Made by a program: the position numbers and the translations under genes
Notes under the pieces: model-generated
The model's input: the letters and a program-made list of their open reading frames with translations, nothing else
The model's database searches: none
Told to the model about the DNA's origin: nothing
NCBI GenBank assembly: GCA_045533195.1
Contig: JAZSHI010000007.1
Span: 62,001-126,000, forward strand
Reading direction: 5' to 3'
Source of the DNA: SIG607 sp045533195
Lineage (GTDB): Bacteria; Bacillota; Clostridia; Oscillospirales; Acutalibacteraceae
Length of the DNA stretch: 64,000 bases
Shown: in pieces, positions 9,049-16,668 of the stretch
How positions within the stretch are numbered: the stretch's first letter is position 1
Layout: each line of letters starts with the position of its first letter

Positions 9049-9318
9049 ATGGCTAAAATCAGTGAAGAAATGATAAATGAACTGTATAAGGTCATTGTCA
9101 GTCTTGAATCGGTTGATGACTGCAAACTTCTTTTTGATGATTTGTGTACCCATAAGGAAGTTGAAAATATGGCGCAACGCGTCTGTGCGGCAAAACTGTT
9201 AAAGCAGGGTGAAACCTATAATAAGGTTACTGAAAAAACAGGAATCGCCAGTGCCACTCTGGCCCGTGTTTCAAGCTGTGTCAAATACGGCAAAGGCTAC
9301 GATAAATTCATAAAATAG
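9049..9318 (+). CDS. YerC/YecD TrpR-related HTH protein
   Basis: 89 aa. The TrpR-like helix-turn-helix is visible in MAQRVCAAKLLKQGETYNKVTEKTGIAS, with the recognition helix near ASATLARVSSCV. The family resembles the tryptophan repressor but its effector in Firmicutes is uncertain. It is in line with the amino-acid importer genes, which hints at a link to amino-acid supply; that is inference. Confidence 0.85.
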   Translation: MAKISEEMINELYKVIVSLESVDDCKLLFDDLCTHKEVENMAQRVCAAKLLKQGETYNKVTEKTGIASATLARVSSCVKYGKGYDKFIK

Positions 9319-9348
9319 TAAAACGGTAGGTTTCCCTACCGTTTTTTA
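9319..9348 (+). terminator. terminator after yerC
   Basis: AACGGTAGG pairs with CCTACCGTT across a short TTTC loop, followed by TTTTTT. Confidence 0.88.
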
Positions 9349-9472
9349 CTTATTAGTGTTTGTATATTTTTAATTTATGTGTAGCATCATTTATATATTC
9401 AATTGGTTTGGCACTATCATTTTACCACAAATAAATCAAATTGCAATAATATATAAATCAGACAGCAAAACA

Positions 9473-9501
9473 TTGACAATATCACGATACCGTGATATAC
9501 T
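9473..9501 (+). promoter_or_regulatory. Promoter with embedded palindromic operator (DUF4160/DUF2442 pair)
   Basis: TTGACA (9473-9478) and TATACT (9496-9501) are exactly 17 bp apart. The spacer and the start of the -10 box are occupied by a perfect inverted repeat, ATATCACG at 9479-9486 and CGTGATAT at 9491-9498, with centre ATAC. A protein bound here would block RNA polymerase, as in autoregulated toxin-antitoxin operons. The regulator is inferred to be the DUF2442-HTH protein two genes along. Confidence 0.75.
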
Positions 9502-9522
9502 ATTATTGAAAGGAGTGATTAT

Positions 9523-9777
9523 ATGCCTGTAATATCGAGATTTTACGGGATTGTTATTAGGATGTATTTTTTACAAAAGGAACACAATCCGCCGCATATT
9601 CACGCAATTTACGGCGATGATATGGCAGCCATTACTATTGCTGAAGGAAAAGTACTGGAAGGCGCTCTTCCTGCGAAGGCACTTGAAATGGTAAGAGAAT
9701 GGATATCGCTATATAATGAAGAATTACTTTCAATTTGGGAAAGTCAAGATTTTAAACATCTTCCGCCACTTGAATAA
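9523..9777 (+). CDS. DUF4160 domain protein
   Basis: 84 aa, with an AAAGGAG ribosome site. The family hallmark is the histidine pair in EHNPPHIHAIYGDDMAAI near residues 20-37. DUF4160 proteins are usually found next to DUF2442 genes and have been proposed as toxin-antitoxin-like partners; no activity is established. Here the DUF2442 gene starts 13 bp downstream, and a single operator-bearing promoter serves both. Confidence 0.8.
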   Translation: MPVISRFYGIVIRMYFLQKEHNPPHIHAIYGDDMAAITIAEGKVLEGALPAKALEMVREWISLYNEELLSIWESQDFKHLPPLE

Positions 9778-9790
9778 AAGGAGGGTAACT

Positions 9791-10222
9791 ATGTTTCATA
9801 AAGTTAAAAACGTTTCTCCCCTACCCGAATACCGCCTGAGCGTTCAATTCGCCGAAGGTTGCACAAAAATATATGATATTAAACCTTTATTTGATCGCAT
9901 ACCGATATTTGCTGAGTTGAAAGACGTTAATTTGTTTTCAGAAGTTTCTGTTGATGTAGGCGGTCACGGTATTGTATGGAATGATGATATCGATTTATCC
10001 TGTGATGAGCTATGGAAAAACGGTGCACAGGTGAAAACCCCTTTTGACGGACTAATGGCTTTTAGTGACGCTACAACCATGTGGGCTTTGAATGAAAGCA
10101 CACTTAGAAAAGCGATAATCTATGGAAAATTAGTTGAAGGTATTGATGTATGTAAGTTCGGTAAACAGTGGGTTATTTCTACAAAGGCTATGCAAAGAGA
10201 GTACGGTGAACCGAGAATATAA
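9791..10222 (+). CDS. DUF2442 protein with C-terminal HTH-like segment
   Basis: 143 aa from the ATG at 9791, chosen because AAAGGAGGG lies just upstream; the open frame extends to 9716 but that would overlap the DUF4160 gene. Residues ~1-75 fit DUF2442 (YRLSVQFAEG...YDIKPLF). The C-terminal part, MWALNESTLRKAIIYGKLVEGIDVCKFGKQW..., has the look of a helix-turn-helix with a winged extension and ends in AMQREYG. This suggests a DNA-binding antitoxin-like protein able to repress its own promoter. Function not demonstrated. Confidence 0.75.
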   Translation: MFHKVKNVSPLPEYRLSVQFAEGCTKIYDIKPLFDRIPIFAELKDVNLFSEVSVDVGGHGIVWNDDIDLSCDELWKNGAQVKTPFDGLMAFSDATTMWALNESTLRKAIIYGKLVEGIDVCKFGKQWVISTKAMQREYGEPRI

Positions 10223-10231
10223 TAAAGATAT

Positions 10232-10262
10232 AAAAACACCCAAGTTGTAGCTTGGGTGTTTT
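10232..10262 (+). terminator. terminator after DUF2442 gene
   Basis: AAAACACCCAAG pairs perfectly with CTTGGGTGTTTT across TTGTAG. Because it has T runs on both strands it can also end transcription arriving from the minus strand. Confidence 0.85.
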
Positions 10263-10493
10263 ATCATTGGTTGCTTTATTAGGCGCCTTGCCGATAAGTG
10301 AAATGTTTTGTGTTTCGAGAGTGTAGCATCCAGCACCGAACATATCCAGTGCTTGACCATTCATAAAGAAAATTGCTTCTTGACTCTCGTGAACGATAAG
10401 CTGTGTAAGACTGTTAAAGTCTTCGCAAGGGTGCTTCCAAATAAATGTACTGTTATCACCCTCGTATTTAATAATGTCTGCTATCTTTGCTAT
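10262..10493 (-). pseudogene. Decayed SPFH-domain (YdjI-like) gene fragment
   Basis: Read on the minus strand from 10493, the frame encodes AKIADIIKYEGDNSTFIWKH..., then LIVHESQEAIFFMNGQALDM and YTLETQNISLIGKAPNKA, the start of the SPFH/virion-core-like protein family of Clostridia. A good AGGAGGA ribosome site at 10501-10507 precedes an ATA codon where ATG is expected, and the homologous part stops after about 77 residues of a protein normally several hundred residues long. It runs into the DUF2442 terminator. So both the start codon and most of the gene are lost. Confidence 0.7.
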
Positions 10494-10515
10494 TTCTATT
10501 TCCTCCTAAATATTA

Positions 10516-10929
10516 TTATGTTTTTGATAAATCAATCCACATTGCTGGACGGACACCACAATAAGAAAAACTTGATAAAGACATATAATCCGAACTATAT
10601 CTACTTCCAATAGTCCCATTGCTATGCACAATGATAACAAAAGATGAATTTTTTGTAGAATTAGTATTATCTTTTGTCCGTAGCCACCAGCTAGATTCAT
10701 ATCCCCTCATAACACTATTACTGTATGGTGTATTCTCACACACTCTATCAGTAGTATTTTTAAAGTACTTCTTCACATCTTCATCGCTCAAAAGAAATAT
10801 CTTATCTTTCGTTATGGAAGCATTGCTGAATACGGTTTGTTTCGTTCCACAATAAGGGCATTCTGCTATATTCATACCCTTTTGCAGTTCTAATTCTCCG
10901 CCGCACATTTTGCATTTAAAAATCGCCAT
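10516..10929 (-). CDS. Zinc-ribbon protein with DUF6273-like C-terminus
   Basis: 137 aa from the ATG at 10929, preceded by AAGGGG. Residues 4-30 form a zinc ribbon (CKMCGGEL...CPYCG). The C-terminal part has the WWLRTKDN and CGVRPAMWIDL motifs seen in DUF6273, a fold in many clostridial secreted or scaffold proteins. The protein is short for this combination, and the middle (TPR-like in relatives) seems to be missing, so it may be a deletion derivative. It lies just upstream of the SPFH relic; such zinc-ribbon and SPFH genes are often neighbours. Confidence 0.55.
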   Translation of the reverse strand: MAIFKCKMCGGELELQKGMNIAECPYCGTKQTVFSNASITKDKIFLLSDEDVKKYFKNTTDRVCENTPYSNSVMRGYESSWWLRTKDNTNSTKNSSFVIIVHSNGTIGSRYSSDYMSLSSFSYCGVRPAMWIDLSKT

Positions 10930-10942
10930 TATTAAAATCCCC

Positions 10943-11929
10943 TTATTGTTTTTCCACCTTATCCTCAATCATTTTTATTGTTGCAAGATAGTCCTTCTCG
11001 ACTTCGCTCAAGGTTTTTTGCTGATATTTCTTATATTCAGTGGTTGCCTTGTTAATTGCCTGAGTATGTGAAACCGAACCTGCCCCGATAAGCAACTGTT
11101 CGCCCGACATAGTAAGAATCCTATCAAGATGCTCAGCCCAATCCTTCATAGTCATTGTCTGTTCACGCTCAGCTTGTCTTTCGGCAAAATCAAGATAACC
11201 TGAAACCAACTGTCCGAGAGAGCGAAGTTCTTTCTCATCAAGATAGTTCTTTGCAATTTTAACATCGCTTAAATGAGGTCTGGTACCTTTGAACGAGGTA
11301 AGTCCCATAAATTCCTTTTCGCTATCTGCACGATTATATATAACCTCTGCGGCAGTCTGTCCGTGAACGGCATAATTTATTTTATTCTGAACCTTTTTGA
11401 AGAAATCTATAGAGATATCTGCATTGGGATCATAGTCGATGCTTGTGGCATAAATATCCAATATCTGACGGTAAAAAACTTTTTCGGAAGCACGGATATC
11501 GCGAATTCGATCTATTAGTTCTTTAAAGTATCCCCCGCCGCCTAAGTTCTTGAGACGTTCATCATCCATCGTGAAGCCTTTACGGATATATTCGTTGAGT
11601 CTTTTGGTCGCCCATTGTCTAAACTGGGTGCCTCTAAAGGATTTCACACGGTAACCAACCGAAATAATTACATCAAGATTGTAATAATCGACCTGATATT
11701 CTTTGCCGTCTGTCGCAGTTGTTGCAAAATTTGCAACAACTGAATCTCTAACAAGCTCACCTTCTGTAAAAATATTTTTTATATGTCTTGAAATTGTAGA
11801 TTTATCTCTTTCAAAAAGGGTTGCCATTTGGTCTAATGTCAACCAAACCGACTCATTATAAAAACGAACATCAACGGTAATCTGATTGTCGTCAGTTTTA
11901 AAAATAATCATATTGCTTTCGTTATTCAT
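10943..11929 (-). CDS. RhuM family protein
   Basis: 328 aa from ATG 11929 (a TTG at 11938 is an alternative). The N-terminal region has a DNA-binding-like HTH (WLTLDQMATLFERDKSTISRHIKNIF, about 30-55), and the RhuM core follows with YYNLDVIISVGYRVKS, GTQFRQWAT and YIRKGFTMDDERL. RhuM was named from Salmonella pathogenicity island 3; the biochemical role is unknown. A ribbon-helix-helix gene ends about 11 bp before this ATG, so the two are coexpressed, which suggests a regulatory or defence-like module. Confidence 0.85.
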   Translation of the reverse strand: MNNESNMIIFKTDDNQITVDVRFYNESVWLTLDQMATLFERDKSTISRHIKNIFTEGELVRDSVVANFATTATDGKEYQVDYYNLDVIISVGYRVKSFRGTQFRQWATKRLNEYIRKGFTMDDERLKNLGGGGYFKELIDRIRDIRASEKVFYRQILDIYATSIDYDPNADISIDFFKKVQNKINYAVHGQTAAEVIYNRADSEKEFMGLTSFKGTRPHLSDVKIAKNYLDEKELRSLGQLVSGYLDFAERQAEREQTMTMKDWAEHLDRILTMSGEQLLIGAGSVSHTQAINKATTEYKKYQQKTLSEVEKDYLATIKMIEDKVEKQ

Positions 11930-11940
11930 TGTATCCAACT

Positions 11941-12132
11941 TTAATATTCCTTGATTTCTAAATTATCTACCGCGAAGGCAAGACACTTCTGAATAACTTC
12001 ATTTCTAGTTCTGCCAGTTTCTTCAGCAATCTTATCAAGTTCCTTTACTAATTCGTCGGGAAGGCGAATAGAAATCACAGTAGAATCACCCCTGTATTTT
12101 TTTGAAGAAATAACTAGTTTTTCTTTCGACAT
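11941..12132 (-). CDS. Ribbon-helix-helix (CopG-like) DNA-binding protein
   Basis: 63 aa. The pattern VISIRLPDELVKELDKIAEE is the RHH strand plus first helix, and GRTRNEVIQKCLAFAV is the second helix. Such proteins bind as dimers to short repeats. Two ACTACATTT direct repeats flank the -10 box of its own promoter, fitting autoregulation. It precedes the RhuM gene in the same operon. Confidence 0.85.
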   Translation of the reverse strand: MSKEKLVISSKKYRGDSTVISIRLPDELVKELDKIAEETGRTRNEVIQKCLAFAVDNLEIKEY

Positions 12133-12155
12133 AATACTTCTCCTTTTGGTATAAA

Positions 12156-12196
12156 ACTACATTTATATAATACTACATTTGTAATATGTTTGTCAA
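12156..12196 (-). promoter_or_regulatory. Promoter/operator of the RHH-RhuM operon
   Basis: On the minus strand TTGACA (12196-12191) and TATTAT (12172-12167) are 18 bp apart. Two 9-bp direct repeats, AAATGTAGT on the minus strand (12180-12172 and 12164-12156), are spaced 16 bp apart and lie over and next to the -10 box. This geometry suits RHH dimers bound side by side on one DNA face. Confidence 0.65.
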
Positions 12197-12201
12197 TAAA
12201 T

Positions 12202-12259
12202 CATACAAAAAAGTCTCCTATGGCGATTTCTAGTTCTACCATAGGAGACCTTTTGTATG
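12202..12259 (-). terminator. Long hairpin, terminator of the fba-DUF6472 operon
   Basis: About 21 bp of nearly perfect pairing: CATACAAAA-AGTCTCCTATGG with CCATAGGAGAC-TTTTGTATG around a 15-nt loop. T-rich arms on both strands suggest a bidirectional terminator between the RHH promoter and the DUF6472 gene. The unusual stem length is noted. Confidence 0.65.
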
Positions 12260-12303
12260 CTGTTCGTACAAATTAAGACACAGCGATTTTCATATATAAT
12301 TTT

Positions 12304-12489
12304 TTAATTCTGTTTTCTGACTATGCCGTATTCGTCGTATAGTCGAAAAGCGGGGCAATTTTTAGTTTGGAGGAAGGATACTACTTCATCCTCATCCATA
12401 TATGCCATACACTCATAGTCCTCTGTTTCTTCATTATAGGCGAAATTTGCGCATATATCACAAGAGGATACGGTTTTGTGTTTAGCCAT
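12304..12489 (-). CDS. DUF6472 family small protein
   Basis: 61 codons. Cysteines CDIC near residue 10, YEC near 27 and NCPAFRLYDEY near 45 suggest a small metal-binding protein; the pattern fits DUF6472 of Clostridia. No function is known. It follows the aldolase gene closely (3 bp) on the same strand. Confidence 0.75.
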   Translation of the reverse strand: MAKHKTVSSCDICANFAYNEETEDYECMAYMDEDEVVSFLQTKNCPAFRLYDEYGIVRKQN

Positions 12490-12492
12490 ATA

Positions 12493-13356
12493 TTAAGCCT
12501 TGCCGACAGAACCGAATAGTTCCATTTTTTCCTTAACGGTAGCTTTAATTGCTTCAAAGCCGGGAGCAAGAACTTTTCTGGGGTCAAAGCCTTTGCCCTG
12601 AAGGTCTTTTCCTGCTTCAATGTACTCTCTGGTAGCAGCAGCGAAAGCAAGCTGACATTCGGTATTAACGTTAATTTTGGAAACGCCTAAGGAAATAGCC
12701 TTTTTAATCATATCAGCAGGGATACCTGTACCGCCGTGAAGAACTAAAGGCATATCGCCTGTAAGCTGCTGGATAGCATCAAGTGTATCAAAGGAAAGAC
12801 CTGCCCAATTTTCAGGATATTTACCGTGAATATTACCGATACCTGCAGCAAGCATAGTAACACCGAGGTCAGCAATCATCTTACATTCCTTGGGATCAGC
12901 ACATTCGCCTGTGCCGATAACGCCGTCTTCCTCACCGCCGATAGCGCCAACCTCAGCTTCAAGAGAAAGGCCGAGCTCGTTACATACAGCAACAAGTTCT
13001 TTTGTCTTTTCGATATTTTCCTCAATAGGATAATGAGAACCGTCAAACATTACCGAAGAAAATCCTGCTTCGATACATTTCTTTGCGCCTTCATAAGAAC
13101 CGTGGTCAAGATGAAGAGCAACAGGAACGGTAATGCCAAGTTCTTTAATCATACCGTTAACCATACCAACAACGGTGGTATAACCGCACATATACTTACC
13201 TGCACCCTCAGATACACCGAGAATTACGGGAGATTTGAGTTCCTCAGCGGTAAGAAGAATAGCCTTTGTCCATTCAAGGTTATTGATATTGAACTGACCT
13301 ACAGCATATTTACCGGCTTTTGCTTTGGTAAGCATTTCTTTAGCAGATACTAACAT
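12493..13356 (-). CDS. fba: Class II fructose-1,6-bisphosphate aldolase
   Basis: 287 aa, the normal length for the class II short form. Zinc-site motifs are visible: ALHLDHGS (the HxDH region), GNIHGKY and LHGGTGI, with a KINVNTECQ phosphate-binding segment. It cleaves fructose-1,6-bisphosphate to glyceraldehyde-3-phosphate and dihydroxyacetone phosphate in glycolysis. An AGGAGG site precedes the ATG. Confidence 0.95.
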   Translation of the reverse strand: MLVSAKEMLTKAKAGKYAVGQFNINNLEWTKAILLTAEELKSPVILGVSEGAGKYMCGYTTVVGMVNGMIKELGITVPVALHLDHGSYEGAKKCIEAGFSSVMFDGSHYPIEENIEKTKELVAVCNELGLSLEAEVGAIGGEEDGVIGTGECADPKECKMIADLGVTMLAAGIGNIHGKYPENWAGLSFDTLDAIQQLTGDMPLVLHGGTGIPADMIKKAISLGVSKINVNTECQLAFAAATREYIEAGKDLQGKGFDPRKVLAPGFEAIKATVKEKMELFGSVGKA

Positions 13357-13445
13357 TTTTTATTTCCTCCTGAATTGCGTTTAACACGCTTAATTTACCT
13401 TTATATTTTATACCAAAACTTTAAATAAATCAAGTGTTATATAAA

Positions 13446-13478
13446 AATAAAAGCACAGAGTTAAATACTCTGTGCGAA
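13446..13478 (-). terminator. terminator after the ferredoxin gene
   Basis: On the minus strand GCACAGAG pairs with CTCTGTGC across TATTTAA, followed by TTTTATTTTTAT. Confidence 0.85.
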
Positions 13479-13518
13479 TATTCCCCGATTACACTATGTA
13501 TCGGAACCTAAAACCTAA

Positions 13519-13689
13519 TTAAGCTTCAACGATAGCCTCAACAGGACAGGTAGAAGCACAAGCGCCGCAATCAATGCACTTGTCAGCGTCGATTGCATAT
13601 TTGTCATCAGCCTCAACGATAGCCTCTACAGGACAACCAGCTGCACAGCTGCCGCAACCGATACACTCATCAGTAATTTTGAAAGCCAT
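13519..13689 (-). CDS. 2x[4Fe-4S] ferredoxin
   Basis: 56 aa, found by reading the minus strand directly. Two cluster motifs are complete: CIGCGSCAAGCP near residues 9-20 and CIDCGACASTCP near 38-49. The two halves are almost copies of one another (both end in VEAIVEA), the classical internal duplication of clostridial ferredoxin. It carries electrons in the cytoplasm, presumably from PFOR (46819-50364) to hydrogenases or other acceptors. It is monocistronic, with its own terminator. Confidence 0.95.
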   Translation of the reverse strand: MAFKITDECIGCGSCAAGCPVEAIVEADDKYAIDADKCIDCGACASTCPVEAIVEA

Positions 13690-13780
13690 TCAGTACACCT
13701 CCCCTTAAGTTTTAAAAACACAAGTTTTTTATGTTTCACATATCTATTGTACTACAAATTAGAAAAAATGCAAGTAATTT

Positions 13781-14647
13781 TTATTTTTCTGCTTTTTCCT
13801 CGGTATTTTCTGCTTCTTCTACGTTTCTTTTAGACTTTCCGCGGGACAAAACGGTAACCTTGTCGCGATGGGTTTTAAAGGGAAGTCCTTCCGACTCATT
13901 TATCTTTACTATAAGATTTCCCGTAATAACGTTAACATCGGAAACAACACCTATTCCCTCTTCGGTTTTAACGGTAGCTCCAACAGGCGGAGTCTTTTTA
14001 AGCAGATACTCGTACGCATCCTGTTCGTACTTAAGACAGCACATAAGTCTTCCGCAGGTTCCCGAAATTTTAGTAGGATTAAGGGAAAGTCCCTGTTCCT
14101 TTGCCATTTTTATTGAAACAGGCTGAAAGCCGTTTAAAAATCGCGAACAGCAAAAGGGCTGACCGCAGATACCAAGACCGCCAAGCATTCTGGCTTCGTC
14201 TCTGACACCTATTTGTCTGAGCTCTATTCTTATATGAAGAGAGGCGGCAAGGTCTTTTACAAGTTCTCTGAAGTCAACTCTGCCGTCAGAAGTAAAGAAA
14301 AAGATTATTTTACTGCCGTCAAAGGAATACTGAGCCTCAATAAGCTTCATATCAAGACCGTGGGCAAGTACCTTTTCTTCACAGATTTTAAAGGCTTCTT
14401 TTGCTTTTTCTTTATTTTCTTCAAGCTTCTTTAAATCACGCTCACTAGCTGGGCGCAATGCCTTCTTTAAAGGCTGAACGATTTTTTCGTCCTCTACGCA
14501 GTGATTTGCTTCGCTGACTACTCCACACTCAATACCTTGAGCAGTTTCTACCACAGCATAGCTTCCCACAGAATACTGTTTGCCGTCGGGCGCAAAATAA
14601 TAGGATGCGCCGTCGGATTTGAATTTAATAGATATAACCTCAGTCAT
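13781..14647 (-). CDS. ricT: RicT/YaaT, PSP1-domain protein
   Basis: 288 aa. The PSP1 core has a cysteine set typical of RicT: ECGVVSEA, then GGLGICGQPFCCSRF and GTCGRLMCCLKYE. RicT works with RicA and RicF as an iron-sulphur complex that stimulates RNase Y-dependent mRNA maturation in Bacillus. It follows holB at about 15 bp, as in many Firmicutes (holB-ricT). Confidence 0.92.
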   Translation of the reverse strand: MTEVISIKFKSDGASYYFAPDGKQYSVGSYAVVETAQGIECGVVSEANHCVEDEKIVQPLKKALRPASERDLKKLEENKEKAKEAFKICEEKVLAHGLDMKLIEAQYSFDGSKIIFFFTSDGRVDFRELVKDLAASLHIRIELRQIGVRDEARMLGGLGICGQPFCCSRFLNGFQPVSIKMAKEQGLSLNPTKISGTCGRLMCCLKYEQDAYEYLLKKTPPVGATVKTEEGIGVVSDVNVITGNLIVKINESEGLPFKTHRDKVTVLSRGKSKRNVEEAENTEEKAEK

Positions 14648-14662
14648 AACTATCTCCTTATT

Positions 14663-15580
14663 TTAAGATTTAAATTTTGCCGCTGTTTCACAAAACAGCA
14701 GGGTTAAATTTATATTTGATTTTAATGCTTCCTGAGCTTCTTTTACAATTTCCAAATACTTTGTATCGCGCTTAATACTTGTGCCTTTAACTGCACAGCC
14801 TTTGATTTTTGTTAAAAGAAGGTAGGAAAGGTGGGAGTAAAACTCCCCTGCCTTATTTCTGTCCTTTTCAAGCGGTGCAGTAAGGGATATAAGGTCATAC
14901 ACGCTTCCGTCAAAGGCAAGGTCAAGATATTCACCGGCAATAGAATACACACCGCTTTTTTTACTTTTCAGAGCTTCCTCGCTTCTGCCTATACTGTTAT
15001 TGTTTTTTCTTAACAGTTCTATTGCTTCATCTATTTCTATGCCGTGTTTTTCCCTTAAATACTCAGCCGATTCATTTATATCGGGATCATTTAAAGTATA
15101 TGTCACACACCTAGAAAGAATGGTGGGAAGCAGGGCCGAACGTGAGCGAACCTGCAGAATGAAAACAGTATCTCCGGGAGGTTCTTCAAGCACCTTTAAT
15201 ATGGCATTTTGAGACTGTGCGTTCATTGTATCTGCATAGTCTATTACAAACACCTTTTTATCGCTCATCTGCGGACGTATATAAGCATCCACCTTAAGCT
15301 TTCGTATCTGTTCAACTGCAATATTCTTCTTTTTATCAAGAAGAGTGGTCAAAAACAGGTCAGGATGTGTTCCTACTTTTACTAAACTACACGCACGGCA
15401 TTTACCGCAAGGCGAGTTTTCTTCTTCACAAAAAAGGGCAGAAACTATATAGGAAGTCAGCAGACTTTTTCCGCTTAAGGCTTCGCCCTCGATTATAACA
15501 GCGTGGGGAAAACGTTTTGTACTCAGCAGATGTGTAATTGAGTTTTTAACACCACTATTTCCTGCTAAAGCAAACATCAT
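14663..15580 (-). CDS. holB: DNA polymerase III delta' subunit
   Basis: 305 aa. The AAA+ fold is shown by the P-loop region VIIEGEALSGKSLLTSY, a zinc-binding cysteine set CEEENSPCGKCRAC, sensor-region residues VLEEPPGDTVFIL and a C-terminal SILSRC-like ILSRCVTY. Delta' is part of the clamp loader. Its ATG overlaps the trpS stop (ATGA), and ricT follows, so trpS-holB-ricT are cotranscribed. Confidence 0.9.
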   Translation of the reverse strand: MMFALAGNSGVKNSITHLLSTKRFPHAVIIEGEALSGKSLLTSYIVSALFCEEENSPCGKCRACSLVKVGTHPDLFLTTLLDKKKNIAVEQIRKLKVDAYIRPQMSDKKVFVIDYADTMNAQSQNAILKVLEEPPGDTVFILQVRSRSALLPTILSRCVTYTLNDPDINESAEYLREKHGIEIDEAIELLRKNNNSIGRSEEALKSKKSGVYSIAGEYLDLAFDGSVYDLISLTAPLEKDRNKAGEFYSHLSYLLLTKIKGCAVKGTSIKRDTKYLEIVKEAQEALKSNINLTLLFCETAAKFKS

Positions 15581-16584
15581 AGTACAAAACCGACCTTTTT
15601 CATAACCTTAGTCATTGTTTTGCGAGAAGCATAGTATGCCTTTTCAGCGCCGTTTTTAGCGAGTTCCTCAAGTAATTTTTTATTGGAAATATACTCGTTA
15701 TATCTTTCTCTTACGGGATCCAGACATTCGGCAACGGCTTCACCGACAGCCATTTTAAATTCGCCGTAACCGCATCCCTCAAACTTTTTAACGGTTTCTT
15801 CGGCAGTTATGCCTAAAACTGTGCTGTAAATATCAATAAGATTATTGATACCGTCCTTACCCTCGGCAATGCAAATTTTTGCTTCGCTGTCGGTAACAGC
15901 ACGTTTGAATTTTCTCAGAATATCTTCCCTTGTATCAAGGAGAGATATATATGCATTTGCGTTATCGTCCGATTTAGACATCTTTTTGGTAGGCTCCTGT
16001 AAAGACATAACCCTTGCGCCGCTCTTACGGATAAGAGGCTCGGGAATTGTAAATACGTCGCCGTAAAGATTATTAAAACGTGTTGCGATATCGCGGGTAA
16101 TTTCAAGATGCTGTTTCTGGTCGTGACCTACGGGAACAAAATCAGGCTGATAAAGCAGAATATCTGCCGCCATAAGCGCAGGATATGCAAAAAGACCTGC
16201 ATTGATATTGTCAGCGTGACGGGCAGACTTATCCTTAAACTGTGTCATACGGGATAGTTCGCCAAACTGTGTGTAACAGGAAAGAATCCACGCAAGTTGA
16301 CTGTGTGCCGGAACATGAGACTGTATGAAAAGAGTGCTCTTTTCAGGGTCAAGTCCAAGCGCTAAAAACAAAGCGAACATAGAATAAATCTGTGCACGAA
16401 GCTTTGCAGGCTCCTGTCTTACGGTAATTGCGTGAAGATCGGCAACCGCAAAGGTGCAATCAAATTCATCCTGCATATCCACCCAATTTTTAAGAGCTCC
16501 CAAATAATTTCCCAAAGTGGGAATACCGCTGGGTTGAATACAGCTTAATACTTTTTTCTTTTCAGTAAGAGTTACTTCACTCAT
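15577..16584 (-). CDS. trpS: Tryptophanyl-tRNA synthetase
   Basis: 335 aa, normal for bacterial TrpRS. Class I motifs are clear: PSGIPTLGNYLGAL (HIGH region) and KKMSKSDDNA (KMSKS). It charges tRNA-Trp. The gene starts with a good ribosome site (AAGGAG) and overlaps holB by 4 bp. No T-box is seen upstream, unlike trpB at 59.5-61.1 kb. Confidence 0.95.
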   Translation of the reverse strand: MSEVTLTEKKKVLSCIQPSGIPTLGNYLGALKNWVDMQDEFDCTFAVADLHAITVRQEPAKLRAQIYSMFALFLALGLDPEKSTLFIQSHVPAHSQLAWILSCYTQFGELSRMTQFKDKSARHADNINAGLFAYPALMAADILLYQPDFVPVGHDQKQHLEITRDIATRFNNLYGDVFTIPEPLIRKSGARVMSLQEPTKKMSKSDDNANAYISLLDTREDILRKFKRAVTDSEAKICIAEGKDGINNLIDIYSTVLGITAEETVKKFEGCGYGEFKMAVGEAVAECLDPVRERYNEYISNKKLLEELAKNGAEKAYYASRKTMTKVMKKVGFVL

Positions 16585-16668
16585 AATTCTTTCTCCTTAG
16601 CTTTTGGTTGCTAAACATATATAATATATAATTTTATCATAAATTCTCTATATTAACAAGATAAAATT

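Noticed and set aside
12826..13353. 175-codon frame on the + strand over fba
   Set aside because: Antisense shadow of the aldolase gene; the aldolase has all catalytic motifs and a good ribosome site.
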